IMG/VR virus record: IMGVR_UViG_3300027759_000050 | Coordinates: 62,001-126,000 of that record | DNA length: 64,000 nucleotides | Strand: one strand, 5' to 3' | Source of the DNA: a virus | In this document: positions 46,119 through 55,097 of the stretch, piece by piece | How positions within the stretch are numbered: the first letter of the stretch is position 1 | Layout: each line of letters starts with the position of its first letter | Notes under the pieces: model-generated | Databases searched by the model: none | Told to the model about the DNA's origin: nothing | Seen by the model: the letters and a program-made list of their open reading frames with translations, nothing else | Program-made: the position numbers and the translations under genes

Positions 46119-46540
46119 TCTGCGGCCTTATTCAAAGATTCAATGAATTCTTTAGGCATTTCACAAGGTCCACCTGGCAGAAATTTGGTATCATATTTGA
46201 CAACTTCTTTGTCAATGTACTTTATAATTTCTGCACCTTTTTGTTTGATGAATTGTTTTTGATAAACAACTTTCTCAACAACTTTGACTGTCTCTATTGC
46301 AGATTTATTTTCAGCTACAACAACTTTAGCTTCCAATTCGGCGACACGTTCTTTCCATTTTTTGTTTTCAGAAATGCCACCAAACATATACACAGAAAAC
46401 AATAAAACAACCACACAAACAACTTGTATGAGTGTCTTATGCATTGGTGCAAAAATGGATAAGATTAATCCAAATAGACTCAGAAAGAATGGAACATAAA
46501 AAACCCAATCAGGTAAGAAATCCAATAACCACATAAACAT
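46115..46540 (-). CDS. i-spanin-like protein
   Basis: 141 aa. Two hydrophobic helices at the N-terminus (WVFYVPFFLSLFGLILSIFA; LIQVVCVVVLLFSVYMFGG), then a periplasmic coiled coil (KERVAELEAKVVVAENKSAIETVKV cut at 20: residues 60-85) and a CEMP turn. Topology is that of an Rz-type inner spanin, with an extra membrane helix. Confidence 0.6.
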   Translation of the reverse strand: MFMWLLDFLPDWVFYVPFFLSLFGLILSIFAPMHKTLIQVVCVVVLLFSVYMFGGISENKKWKERVAELEAKVVVAENKSAIETVKVVEKVVYQKQFIKQKGAEIIKYIDKEVVKYDTKFLPGGPCEMPKEFIESLNKAAE

Positions 46541-46542
46541 GA

Positions 46543-46920
46543 TTACATCCTTGGTGGAGCTCTATGACCCATTGGTTGAAGGACCACTTTTCTTTTCTTT
46601 TTCAGATAAACACCAGGTTCACCACCTTTGCCACCTGAACCTGCAATAGCACCAGTACCTACAACATTGGTAGGACCCGGAACAGCTATACCGTCTTCTT
46701 TCATATAGCTTTCTTTGATGTTTGCAATGTAATTATAATCATCCATTGTTAGAGTTCCTTTATTGCGTATATCAATAAGTCTCTCTACGACACGGTGTAG
46801 GTCCATGTCTGATTTAATATCTTCTCTTGCTAATTCTAAAACACGAATCATCAAAGGAATATCTAATGCGATTGTGTCTTTCTTGTCAGCTTCAGTTACA
46901 AATTGTTTGAATGATTTCAT
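46543..46920 (-). CDS. Virion-internal protein with capsid-targeting leader
   Basis: 125 aa from MKSFKQFVTEA (TAATG overlap with the previous gene). The first 10 residues resemble the T4 capsid-targeting sequence MKTYQEFIAEA with a gp21-type cleavage site VTE|A. The rest (IPLMIRVLELAREDIKSDMD; VVERLIDIRNKGTLTMDDYN) is a small domain common in T4-like phages. Confidence 0.65.
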   Translation of the reverse strand: MKSFKQFVTEADKKDTIALDIPLMIRVLELAREDIKSDMDLHRVVERLIDIRNKGTLTMDDYNYIANIKESYMKEDGIAVPGPTNVVGTGAIAGSGGKGGEPGVYLKKKRKVVLQPMGHRAPPRM

Positions 46921-47435
46921 TAGCAATTCCATTTTCTTAATGCTAATGCTTTGCGTGAAGGTTCACCATTAGGTTTTTTCATTGCACCTTTCATACCACC
47001 CATTCTAGCACAAAATGATTTACGGCGGTTGGCTGCTTTAGAACCTGGTTTCAATTTTGATGGCTTTGTAGTCACTGCCATACTTAACTTTGAACCTGGA
47101 TTTTCACGGCGGTATGATGCAATACCTTTGCGGTTTAAACCACCTTTTGGATCTTTTCCTTCTTTACGGCGCCATGCCGCAGATTCATATAGTTCTTCAT
47201 CCGATACATCTGCAAGTTCTTCCCAAATGATTTCAGGATCAATATGGTGTACTTCTGAGATTTCCATGACCAGTTCTTCAATAATATCAAACATTGCTTC
47301 CACTTCTTCTGGAACACAATTAGGAACTGTTCGACCACCCTTTTCTTTAGTGCCGACTGGATGATAACCAGTCCAACAAGGGTTTGTGTTTTTTAAGGTC
47401 TTTTTTTCTTCCAGGAATTGTTTGAATGATTTCAT
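46920..47435 (-). CDS. Conserved virion-associated protein with capsid-targeting leader
   Basis: 171 aa. Leader MKSFKQFLEEK (LEE| site), NPCWTGYHPVGTKEKGGRTVPNCVP, and the highly conserved C-terminal block AAWRRKEGKDPKGGLNRKG...RRKSFCARMGGMKG...RKALALRKWNC. This family (DUF6321-like) is widespread in cyanophage-type T4 relatives. The Cys/Lys-rich C-terminus suggests nucleic-acid contact. Confidence 0.7.
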   Translation of the reverse strand: MKSFKQFLEEKKTLKNTNPCWTGYHPVGTKEKGGRTVPNCVPEEVEAMFDIIEELVMEISEVHHIDPEIIWEELADVSDEELYESAAWRRKEGKDPKGGLNRKGIASYRRENPGSKLSMAVTTKPSKLKPGSKAANRRKSFCARMGGMKGAMKKPNGEPSRKALALRKWNC

Positions 47436-47821
47436 ATATTTCTTAGTATGTCTGCTATTTTCATGTCTACTGATATTAAATCTGTATCTATGTCTTTACC
47501 TCTTATACCCTTTACTACCTTTGGCAATATATTTAAGAATAATAAAAATGTCTTTAAGGAATCATAATCCTTTTCATCGATTCTAAAAAATAATATTCTG
47601 GAGGTTGCTTCAGGTCCAAATACATTATTTAAGAGAATGATATGATTAAGAATTAGTCTTTCTTTTATGTTTTTGGTTGCCTTGTATCTACGAAATAACC
47701 TTTTTAGGTATTTTGTTCTTTTTAAGTCTCCCTCAAACTCAGACATTAAACAACTAGGTGATGTATAACATTTTACTGCATACATCACAAAGTTGTCTTC
47801 GTTTAGTTCATCAAAATTCAT
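47432..47821 (-). CDS. Conserved T4-like phage protein
   Basis: 129 aa. FEGDLKRTKYLKRLFRRYKA..KERLILNHIILLNNVFGPEATSRILFF is a well-conserved block in marine T4-like phages, in the structural region next to the internal proteins. Function unknown. Confidence 0.65.
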   Translation of the reverse strand: MNFDELNEDNFVMYAVKCYTSPSCLMSEFEGDLKRTKYLKRLFRRYKATKNIKERLILNHIILLNNVFGPEATSRILFFRIDEKDYDSLKTFLLFLNILPKVVKGIRGKDIDTDLISVDMKIADILRNI

Positions 47822-47836
47822 TATAAAGAGAATACA

Positions 47837-48463
47837 TTAGGTATTAGCGAATGCTCTACCCCATGAAGTGTTACCACCAGCAGTGTTTACGGATGACGCA
47901 TCAGTCAAACAAACTAGAGTTTCACGCAAATAACGGACTGATCCATCAGCGTTTGTTTTCTTTCTAACGTGAACCCATCCTGTGTTAACTGATCCAAGAA
48001 TTTTGTTATTGGCAGCAGTAATTCTAGTATCTGTTGCAAGAACTGTGTCGGCATAGTAAGTAGCAGAAACTTCACCTGTTGGTCGTACAATAGGTGAATC
48101 AAAACCAATAATTGAACCAGCTGCAATATTGCCTGTTGTTCCCGTTGACATAGTTACTAGATTTCCAGCTGAAACAGCTGTTGTAGTAACATTCGAAAAG
48201 AACATACCAGGTGAACCGTTTGATGATAGGTTAGCAACAGCTGAACCACCACTCAAAAGATTTACATATAAACCACCTGTAACACCGACATTTGCTACGT
48301 TTGCAGCATAAGTAAATTTAATGGTTGTAGCGCCGGCGACGGTTAAATTAGCTGTAACTAGTTGTGTGACAGTTCTAACTTGGCGTTCATATGGCCATTC
48401 AGGATGTCCAAATCCACCTGGTGTTTGTGGGGTGTCGTTATTATTCCATGTTTCGTAAGCCAT
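47837..48463 (-). CDS. Virion structural protein (putative)
   Basis: 208 aa, Ser/Thr/Gly/Ala-rich beta protein (GATTIKFTYAANVANVGVTG; GSPGMFFSNVTTTAVSAGNL). The C-terminal GWVHVRKKTNADGSVRYLRET followed by LVCLTD occurs in head or decoration-type proteins of T4-like phages. Function inferred from context. Confidence 0.55.
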   Translation of the reverse strand: MAYETWNNNDTPQTPGGFGHPEWPYERQVRTVTQLVTANLTVAGATTIKFTYAANVANVGVTGGLYVNLLSGGSAVANLSSNGSPGMFFSNVTTTAVSAGNLVTMSTGTTGNIAAGSIIGFDSPIVRPTGEVSATYYADTVLATDTRITAANNKILGSVNTGWVHVRKKTNADGSVRYLRETLVCLTDASSVNTAGGNTSWGRAFANT

Positions 48464-48497
48464 TTTTTCTCCTTGGGTAGAAAGGTATTCTATCTAT

Positions 48498-49703
48498 TTA
48501 TTGTTCTTGTGGTTTCTGCTTGATTTTGTCCATACTCTTGTAGTCTGGCATCTTACTGCGATTCTTCATCATAGGATCAAGTTCAACGGTATCTCTTGGT
48601 TCACCAGTCAATGTTTTACCACCTTTTAGTATTAACCTTGCATTTGGTTTATCGTCACCTATGTTATTTACACCGTCTATTTTTTGTACAGTTGGTTTTT
48701 TACCATAAGGCTTTGCGGCCTTATCGTCTTTCTCCCAATCATATAAATCTTCCTGTACTTGGCGGGAAGCTGAATGGAATTCTTTTACAATTCTCTTAAT
48801 AGACTTCTTTGGAGGTGCAAGTGTTTCACCACCATTTGCACCATCAGCTGGAGATTGTGTTGCAGCTTGTGGATCAACGGAATCTTCATTTGTTCTACTT
48901 CTTTTTTGACTTGCATAATAAGCAGCAAGAGCCATTTGCATACGTTGTGCTTTAGATTTTCCATCAAACTTTGGATTGTCTGAATGGACAAAATCATGGA
49001 TCCAATTGTAAGCAGTTGAATTTTTAGATAAAGCTTCATCTAAACTGATTTCTTCTTCCAATTCATCAGTAGACTTTAAGTAATCCAATGATGTTGTGAT
49101 ATAGTCTTCAGCTTTTGTGATTTTTGCTTGTACCCATTCTGGAAGATTCTCATCATCTTCAAGCATATCTTTTAGAGCTTCAGCATTTCTACAAATTGTT
49201 TGAAGTTGTGTTTTGGCCATTGCACCTTCATAATCATATTCACCAGAATCTTTGGCTTCAGACACACGTTTATCATCGTTTGCAAATTGTTTCTTGGTTG
49301 CCTTGACAATACCGGAGAAACGCTTGTTAGCTTTCTGAATGTTTTCTCTACCACCAGCTTTATCCAATTCTGATGCTTGACTTCCTGCAGCAGTCTTGTA
49401 GCGACCTAGTAATTCATTTGAAACTTCATCGATTTGGTCATCTTCATAGATGCCATGGTCTCTTTTCCATTTTTCATAATCACCAGTCTTAGATTGAGAC
49501 ACTCTTTTATTCTTAGTAATGTAATTCACATTCCAACCCTTCGACTTGTAAAATTGTTTTAGTAAATCTGAACGCTTTGATGTAATATTTTCAGCAACAT
49601 TAGCCTTTGCTGACCAAGGATCATTTGGGTCAGTAAAACTACTTTTAGGTGAAATGGATGTAGGTTTTATTACATCCTTGATTACATTTTTTTTACTTTT
49701 CAT
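48498..49703 (-). CDS. Virion-internal/scaffold-like protein
   Basis: 401 aa, highly charged and low in hydrophobics. EYDYEGAMAKTQLQTICRNA then LKDMLEDDENLPEWVQAKIT is a block recurring in large internal proteins of T4-like phages; NSTAYNWIHDFVHSDNPKFD and a C-terminal Lys-rich region follow. Probable head-interior protein; precise role unknown. Confidence 0.55.
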   Translation of the reverse strand: MKSKKNVIKDVIKPTSISPKSSFTDPNDPWSAKANVAENITSKRSDLLKQFYKSKGWNVNYITKNKRVSQSKTGDYEKWKRDHGIYEDDQIDEVSNELLGRYKTAAGSQASELDKAGGRENIQKANKRFSGIVKATKKQFANDDKRVSEAKDSGEYDYEGAMAKTQLQTICRNAEALKDMLEDDENLPEWVQAKITKAEDYITTSLDYLKSTDELEEEISLDEALSKNSTAYNWIHDFVHSDNPKFDGKSKAQRMQMALAAYYASQKRSRTNEDSVDPQAATQSPADGANGGETLAPPKKSIKRIVKEFHSASRQVQEDLYDWEKDDKAAKPYGKKPTVQKIDGVNNIGDDKPNARLILKGGKTLTGEPRDTVELDPMMKNRSKMPDYKSMDKIKQKPQEQ

Positions 49704-49706
49704 TTT

Positions 49707-50540
49707 TTATTCCGAAGTTCCTGTTTTTCCCAACATTTCTTTGATTCTCTTGAATGTAGGTTTAACAGCTTTATTGATTTCTCTGTGTGTTGCAGAATCG
49801 GTAACAAAAGGTACAGCAGTATCTGTGCCTTTACCTTCAGCTTTCAATGTTGCTTTTTTACCAGAGAAATGAGCATTTGCATTTTTCACTTCTGGATCAT
49901 TGGAGAGTGTAGGTCCTTTAAGTGTATCAACTCTTACAGCTTTCTTTCCTTTGTTTTCTCCAACGACACTTTGCATTGCACCAATGTCTTCTTTGGTTAA
50001 ACGGTCAATTGCTTTTTCAACACCATCTCTGCGTTTCCAAGACGTTTGTTTATATTTACTGGATAGTTGAGTGTTGGAATCTTTCATACCTGGACTTCTT
50101 GCTCTGTCAGCCCTGTTTTCAAAATCTGCGCCAATTTTACGCATAATTGTAGCATCACGGGATGCTTTCTTAGCATACGAACCAAGAGTGGACTTTGACA
50201 ATTCATCAAGTTCTTCAACTTCTTCTTTTTTCATTCTTAGTAATTTGAAATCGTGGGAATCTAATTTACCATTGCGATTCTTGTCCAACTTGTGTTGGTC
50301 GCCTTTTAATTCTTCCGACACATCTTCTTCTTTAACGTCCTTAGGAATAGCCATTTTAGCTAAATGTTTAACTCTAGAAGCATCACCATGGCCAGGTTTT
50401 GTATCTGGTTTTTTGTATGGACCATCAAATGGAGGAGTTTCTTTTTTCTTTCCAGGTTCAAGGAGCAATTTTTTGTCTTCAGCTAAAACAGATTCAACTG
50501 CGTCTATCATTGATTGTGAAACACTATTCTTAGTAAACAT
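49707..50540 (-). CDS. Virion-internal protein with EF-hand/dockerin motif
   Basis: 277 aa. DKNRNGKLDSHDFKLL (about residue 85) is a canonical EF-hand loop (DxNxNGxLDxxDF), so calcium binding is likely. N-terminus SMIDAVESVLAED includes an LAE| site that the prohead protease could cut. Rest is Lys-rich. Homologues are common in marine T4-like phages; function unknown. Confidence 0.6.
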   Translation of the reverse strand: MFTKNSVSQSMIDAVESVLAEDKKLLLEPGKKKETPPFDGPYKKPDTKPGHGDASRVKHLAKMAIPKDVKEEDVSEELKGDQHKLDKNRNGKLDSHDFKLLRMKKEEVEELDELSKSTLGSYAKKASRDATIMRKIGADFENRADRARSPGMKDSNTQLSSKYKQTSWKRRDGVEKAIDRLTKEDIGAMQSVVGENKGKKAVRVDTLKGPTLSNDPEVKNANAHFSGKKATLKAEGKGTDTAVPFVTDSATHREINKAVKPTFKRIKEMLGKTGTSE

Positions 50541-52303
50541 TATTTTGCTCCTGATTTTTTGTTTTGTATTTTAGGTGTAATACCTGATTTTATGTATTTA
50601 TCTGTAGGCTTAACTAGAGGTTCTTTGTTCATTGCACCACCCATAACACCTGCAACTCCCATTTCATTGCCTGTTTCACCGGAGTATACGGATTCTTTGA
50701 AACCTTTGAGTTTTTTCTTTTCACCTAGTGGATTTGGATTGACATTTTTAGGTCTAGAATCTAAACCAGCACCGGCAACATTTATGTTATCGAATTCTTC
50801 CGCTTCACTGTAGGTCTGATTACCCAATCCTGCACCACCAATGCTTGCTGCATCACCGCCGCCGCCACTTCTTGCATTCGTTGTTTGGCCAATACCAGTT
50901 CCGTCAGAAACTCTATTATTTGTTAATGCAGTCTTTTTCTTGCCAGTTTCTTTGTCTTTATTGAAATTGGCTTCCGCATAGGTTCTAAATGCGTATGTAC
51001 TATTTGATTTTACATCACCGTCCCGAACATCATCTTGTTTACCCATCTTATATTGAGCTTGCATAAAAGGACTGTTATTATCTTTTAGAATTTTAACTTT
51101 TTTAATCTTAGAACTTTCATACAAACCCCTGAAACGATTTCCATTCTGTAGAGATTCGATGATGGAACTAGATGACAGGAACTCTTTTGTTAGTTTGTAA
51201 GTTTCTGTAATATCTTCTTCTTTAGATTCTAAGTCACCGGAATTGTCAAATCTTACAAAATCAGTAAACATTTCTGAAAGTTGTTCAGCATTATTTTGTG
51301 CTTTTTCCCACTTTTGTTGGCGAATAGATTCCATCATCATCTTGGACAACAATGTGTTTCTTTCTTGACTGACTGAATTGGTTGTATCTACAAAGACCAT
51401 CATTGTCTTGTAACCCAAATCTTCCAATTCTTCCTTGATTTGACCAATCTTCTCCAAATCATCTGCCGGTCCATTGATAATCAATGGTGCGCGGGTGCGT
51501 ATGGATTCGAATTTTGGACTCATGGATCTCATTGCAAGTTTGTGTTTATCGTTTAGAATATCAACAACTTGTTGGAAATTATGTTCAACAATTTTTTGTG
51601 AAGCAATACATTCACGAACGATAATGTCTTTACCAGAACCAGGGCCACCAGTTACAAAGATTGCTTTGTGGCGGCCATAACTGTAATCTTCATGTAATCC
51701 CATTCCTTTGCGGACATCATGCATCAATTCTTTTGCATGGTGTTCAGGTACATGAGAGGGAACACCTTTACGGAATTCTCCGAAGTTACTATTCTTGGCA
51801 TGTTCACGCATCTTGGTGCCAGACATTCCTTCTGTACCCTCTGCGTCAGGATCTCTTTGTCCCGCAGAATGAACAGTTATCTTCTTGAAATGATACAGAG
51901 CTCCAGGATGATTTCCATTGTATTGGTGTAACTTGTCGTGCATTTCTTTCACGCGGTCAGAACCAACAACCATGTGCAAGTGTGTCACACCTTTTTTATT
52001 TAATTCAGCTGCGTGTTGTAGAAAAGTTGGTTTCTCTTTAGAAGAAGCTTCAAAATGTGTACCAGGCGAATATCTTTTCAGGTGTTTAATCTTCTGTTGA
52101 GAAGAAAGTGGGTTCTTTTTTGAATCCTGTGAATGTGAAACAACCACAGCGGAATGATCCGCATGTTGTTTTTTTGCAACTTCTTTTACTTTGTCTATAA
52201 GCTTTAGATGACCAGTAGTCGGAGGATTCATCCGACCAAAGGACATTACATGGTGAACATCACCAGATGCTTTTTCTTGTATAACTTCTAAAAAGGATTT
52301 CAT
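50540..52303 (-). CDS. Packaged nucleotidyltransferase-kinase fusion
   Basis: 587 aa. Leader MKSFLEVIQEKA (IQE|K site). Residues 15-190: NMNAT-type nucleotidyltransferase with GRMNPPTTGHLKL (TxGH) and EGMSGTKMREHA (SxTxxR). Residues 205-375: P-loop domain with KAIFVTGGPGSGKDIIV. C-terminal 200 residues are Gly/Asn/Lys-rich low complexity. Two nucleotide enzymes behind a capsid-targeting peptide suggest an enzyme injected with the DNA. NAD or RNA metabolism is possible; substrate unproven. Confidence 0.72.
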   Translation of the reverse strand: MKSFLEVIQEKASGDVHHVMSFGRMNPPTTGHLKLIDKVKEVAKKQHADHSAVVVSHSQDSKKNPLSSQQKIKHLKRYSPGTHFEASSKEKPTFLQHAAELNKKGVTHLHMVVGSDRVKEMHDKLHQYNGNHPGALYHFKKITVHSAGQRDPDAEGTEGMSGTKMREHAKNSNFGEFRKGVPSHVPEHHAKELMHDVRKGMGLHEDYSYGRHKAIFVTGGPGSGKDIIVRECIASQKIVEHNFQQVVDILNDKHKLAMRSMSPKFESIRTRAPLIINGPADDLEKIGQIKEELEDLGYKTMMVFVDTTNSVSQERNTLLSKMMMESIRQQKWEKAQNNAEQLSEMFTDFVRFDNSGDLESKEEDITETYKLTKEFLSSSSIIESLQNGNRFRGLYESSKIKKVKILKDNNSPFMQAQYKMGKQDDVRDGDVKSNSTYAFRTYAEANFNKDKETGKKKTALTNNRVSDGTGIGQTTNARSGGGGDAASIGGAGLGNQTYSEAEEFDNINVAGAGLDSRPKNVNPNPLGEKKKLKGFKESVYSGETGNEMGVAGVMGGAMNKEPLVKPTDKYIKSGITPKIQNKKSGAK

Positions 52304-53341
52304 TTAGTTTGTGTGGCCCAAAGTTTTTTTGAATTTTTCCATATGTTCATCGTGGTCTAAATTAACGTGACTGTGATTTAGACCTTTTTTACCATCTGGA
52401 TGGAAAGCTACTGTACGAGCTGATTTATTACCTTTTTGTTTTTCTCTAATTCTCCAGACACCTTTGCCTGAAATTTTAGGCAGGCCATGACCTGTTTCAT
52501 CATGTTCACCAACTCTATAAGTACCGTGGCCACCAACTTGCAATACGTGTACATGATGGTCTTTTAGATAACCTTCTGCTGGATGTAGATTTGGATGTTT
52601 AATTTCAATAGTTTTAGCACGACCAGATTCTGTTGAAACTGCCTTATCAGGATGTGGTTCATGTTTGTTCATGTGGTCAAGAATACCTGATTTTTCAATA
52701 TGTTTTGCATATTCAGGTCTTTTCTTTTTGGCTGCATCACCAACATGCCAACCTTTTTCTTTTGTATGGTGAATTGTCAATTGACCCATTGCAGCGGTAA
52801 CACCGTTCTTTGTTTCACCGTTAAGTAATCCGCCTGTAACTGAACCTGCGTGGAATTTACCTTTTTTCTTATTTTCGACAGCAAAATCTGTACCGCCAGT
52901 AGAACCTGCACCGGACATATGATGTGGCATAACTCCATGATGTTTTAATCTTGCAACAAATTTATTCTCATAGTCATGCCCTTTGTTTTCTGGAGCTTCA
53001 CCTGGCTTATGCAACTTTGAAGCAAGCATTGTGTGGTGATTACCAACTTCATCTTCAACATGAACATGAGTTTGATGTTTACCCGTAACAAGATTATAAT
53101 GTTTTTCAACACCATGAATTTTTACCGAAGAACCTTTAGGTAAATCATCATGTTCAGAAGCTAATGTGTGAGTAGGAGTTTTTGAACCAACATGTGGTAG
53201 TATGTACTTTTTTACATGAGCTTCAGCATCTGCACCTGACGCAGAAATTTTACCTCGACCCTCAGAAAGGATTGGTATACCATCTTCATCGACTTCTATG
53301 CCAGCTCTTTCCCAATAAATTTGTTTTTGTCTATCTATCAT
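52304..53341 (-). CDS. His-rich PD-(D/E)XK nuclease-like virion protein
   Basis: 345 aa with a very high His content. Residues about 130-190 read YENKFVARLKHHG..GSTGGTDFAVEN..NGETKNGVTAAMGQL, which fits Glu, Asp (GTDF) and ExK (ETK) of a PD-(D/E)XK fold. N-terminus MIDRQKQIYWERAG is shared in pattern with the next upstream protein (MISLQRKIWLDRAG). Enzymatic role inferred. Confidence 0.55.
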   Translation of the reverse strand: MIDRQKQIYWERAGIEVDEDGIPILSEGRGKISASGADAEAHVKKYILPHVGSKTPTHTLASEHDDLPKGSSVKIHGVEKHYNLVTGKHQTHVHVEDEVGNHHTMLASKLHKPGEAPENKGHDYENKFVARLKHHGVMPHHMSGAGSTGGTDFAVENKKKGKFHAGSVTGGLLNGETKNGVTAAMGQLTIHHTKEKGWHVGDAAKKKRPEYAKHIEKSGILDHMNKHEPHPDKAVSTESGRAKTIEIKHPNLHPAEGYLKDHHVHVLQVGGHGTYRVGEHDETGHGLPKISGKGVWRIREKQKGNKSARTVAFHPDGKKGLNHSHVNLDHDEHMEKFKKTLGHTN

Positions 53342-53343
53342 TT

Positions 53344-54345
53344 TTATGCCCTTTCGTCCGATTTTACATTTCCGGATCTTCCTTCACCCTTAGGTAGTGC
53401 AATTCTAGGACGAGGTCCTTCATAGTTTTGTTGATCCACATGTGAAACTTTTGCTTCTTTACCCGCAGTTGATGATTTTACTAAATGAGAAGCTGCTTGA
53501 GCTGAACCTTTTCCAAATTTACCTTCACCTGTAGTAGCTTCTTTTCTAACAAAATGGTTCAATTCAGGATGTCTATCGTGAGCTGAATTCATAGCTTTTT
53601 GAGCTTCATCACGATGATGTTCCATTTCTGACCTAGAAGAAGTTTTCATAGAATTTAAATGTTTAGCCACCGAACCCATATCTTTCATAATACCGGAATG
53701 GATTTCATCTTTCTTTTTTTGCGGTAAATTTTTATATTTTGGATGGTTGTTTAACATTTCTCTCGCAGCATGGTCATGTACTGCATTATTTTCTTCTGGT
53801 CCACCTGACATTAATTGTGAACCGCCGCCCTTTTTCATTGAAAGTCTAATTCCTGAATGATTATTATCATTAGGATTATGGATTGAAACATCAGCTTTAG
53901 ATGTTGCACCTTTAGTCGCTCCATGCTTTTTCCATGTATCCGTAACAGTTCCTCTATCACCACCCATAACTTTTGCTTTATGTTTTTCTTTTATTGCTTT
54001 TTTGAAATCTGGATGATTGGCTAGTGCATGAATTGTATGTACTGCTGTTTCATGTTCTGAATGATAACTATGTTCTGCTTCTTTTGTTTTTTTGCCGCCG
54101 GTGAAACCTTTATCCTCAGCATTGTTGAAATGTAAAGGATGAGTTTTATCGTTTTTTGATTTTTCTAATTCTTTCATCATAGAAGGCTTATCATGAGCAA
54201 TTCCTTTGCCAACCATGTGATTCCATATATTGGCATGAGCGTGTTCATCATTATAACTCACACCACTTTGTGCTTCATCTAATGGACCAATTTGTTCCAT
54301 TAGACCAGCTCTATCCAACCAAATTTTTCTCTGTAGAGAAATCAT
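53344..54345 (-). CDS. His/Lys-rich virion-associated protein
   Basis: 333 aa. SKADVSIHNPNDNNHSGIRL then SMKKGGGSQLMSGG resembles a conserved block (SKTDI...LKK..GSQL) of T4-like phages that may be a decayed or variant PD-(D/E)XK core (Asp ... xxK). N-terminus MISLQRKIWLDRAG parallels the neighbouring protein. Four-base overlap upstream with the ligase-like fragment. Confidence 0.55.
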   Translation of the reverse strand: MISLQRKIWLDRAGLMEQIGPLDEAQSGVSYNDEHAHANIWNHMVGKGIAHDKPSMMKELEKSKNDKTHPLHFNNAEDKGFTGGKKTKEAEHSYHSEHETAVHTIHALANHPDFKKAIKEKHKAKVMGGDRGTVTDTWKKHGATKGATSKADVSIHNPNDNNHSGIRLSMKKGGGSQLMSGGPEENNAVHDHAAREMLNNHPKYKNLPQKKKDEIHSGIMKDMGSVAKHLNSMKTSSRSEMEHHRDEAQKAMNSAHDRHPELNHFVRKEATTGEGKFGKGSAQAASHLVKSSTAGKEAKVSHVDQQNYEGPRPRIALPKGEGRSGNVKSDERA

Positions 54346-55097
54346 TTTCTCACCTTTAGTCTGTTTTGTTTTGCGAACTCTGCTCTATTTACTAGCTTTG
54401 TTGGTTCAGATTTTCCAGATTCTGGAGTATGATGAACCACAAATCCTTCGGGTTTAGATTTAACACCGCTGATGTGGTGTTCATAATGGCCTTCGTGGCC
54501 CTCTAGATGTTTAACTAGAGTATTCTTAGCTTGTGCTAAATGGTGGTGCATCGTCAAAAGATTCTGATAATGCTCTTTATTTTTCTCAATATGGTCGATA
54601 TGTTCTTGTCCTGCAGCAGTTTTTGCATTCTTTGACGCATCTGTTTTGACTTTATCTGCCATCTTGGCGTGTTGAGACTTGATGTGATTCTTCAATCCTG
54701 TGACATTTGGAACTTCGCCTGTGTCAACGGTTTTGTTGATATAGGTCGTTAAATGAGTATTTTCACCTCTGTGCTTGGAGGTTGCAGGATACATTTTTGC
54801 ACCATGTGTGTCATGGATTTCTTTTGCCGCAGCCATGTGCTTGTGAAATTCATCCTGAGCGTGTACTGGGTAATCAACTTTTGCTGTGTCATGTCCTGCG
54901 CCGTGGTGGTGAACATCTTTGTGCTGTTTAAAGTTGTGTAGGTCAACATCATGGTGTGCGGACATATTACTAATGTCGGAACCATGATATTTTGTGTGGA
55001 CTACTACGCCGACTTTAGATGCACCAATCTTTTTAGCCTCATCACCGTGTGCGGTGTATGTGATTGTATTTGGAGTAAATGATACTTTTTTAGTCAT
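54342..55097 (-). CDS. C-terminal half of a split ligase-like protein
   Basis: 251 aa. VSFTPNTITYTAHGDEAKKIGASKVGVVVHTKYHG corresponds to the region after the nucleotidyltransferase core in cyanophage homologues (residues 5-39; motif IV/V-like GVVVHTKY). Then a long His/Lys-rich helical segment. Its ATG overlaps the stop of the N-terminal half (ATGACTAA), so the two are translated in tandem. Confidence 0.6.
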   Translation of the reverse strand: MTKKVSFTPNTITYTAHGDEAKKIGASKVGVVVHTKYHGSDISNMSAHHDVDLHNFKQHKDVHHHGAGHDTAKVDYPVHAQDEFHKHMAAAKEIHDTHGAKMYPATSKHRGENTHLTTYINKTVDTGEVPNVTGLKNHIKSQHAKMADKVKTDASKNAKTAAGQEHIDHIEKNKEHYQNLLTMHHHLAQAKNTLVKHLEGHEGHYEHHISGVKSKPEGFVVHHTPESGKSEPTKLVNRAEFAKQNRLKVRK

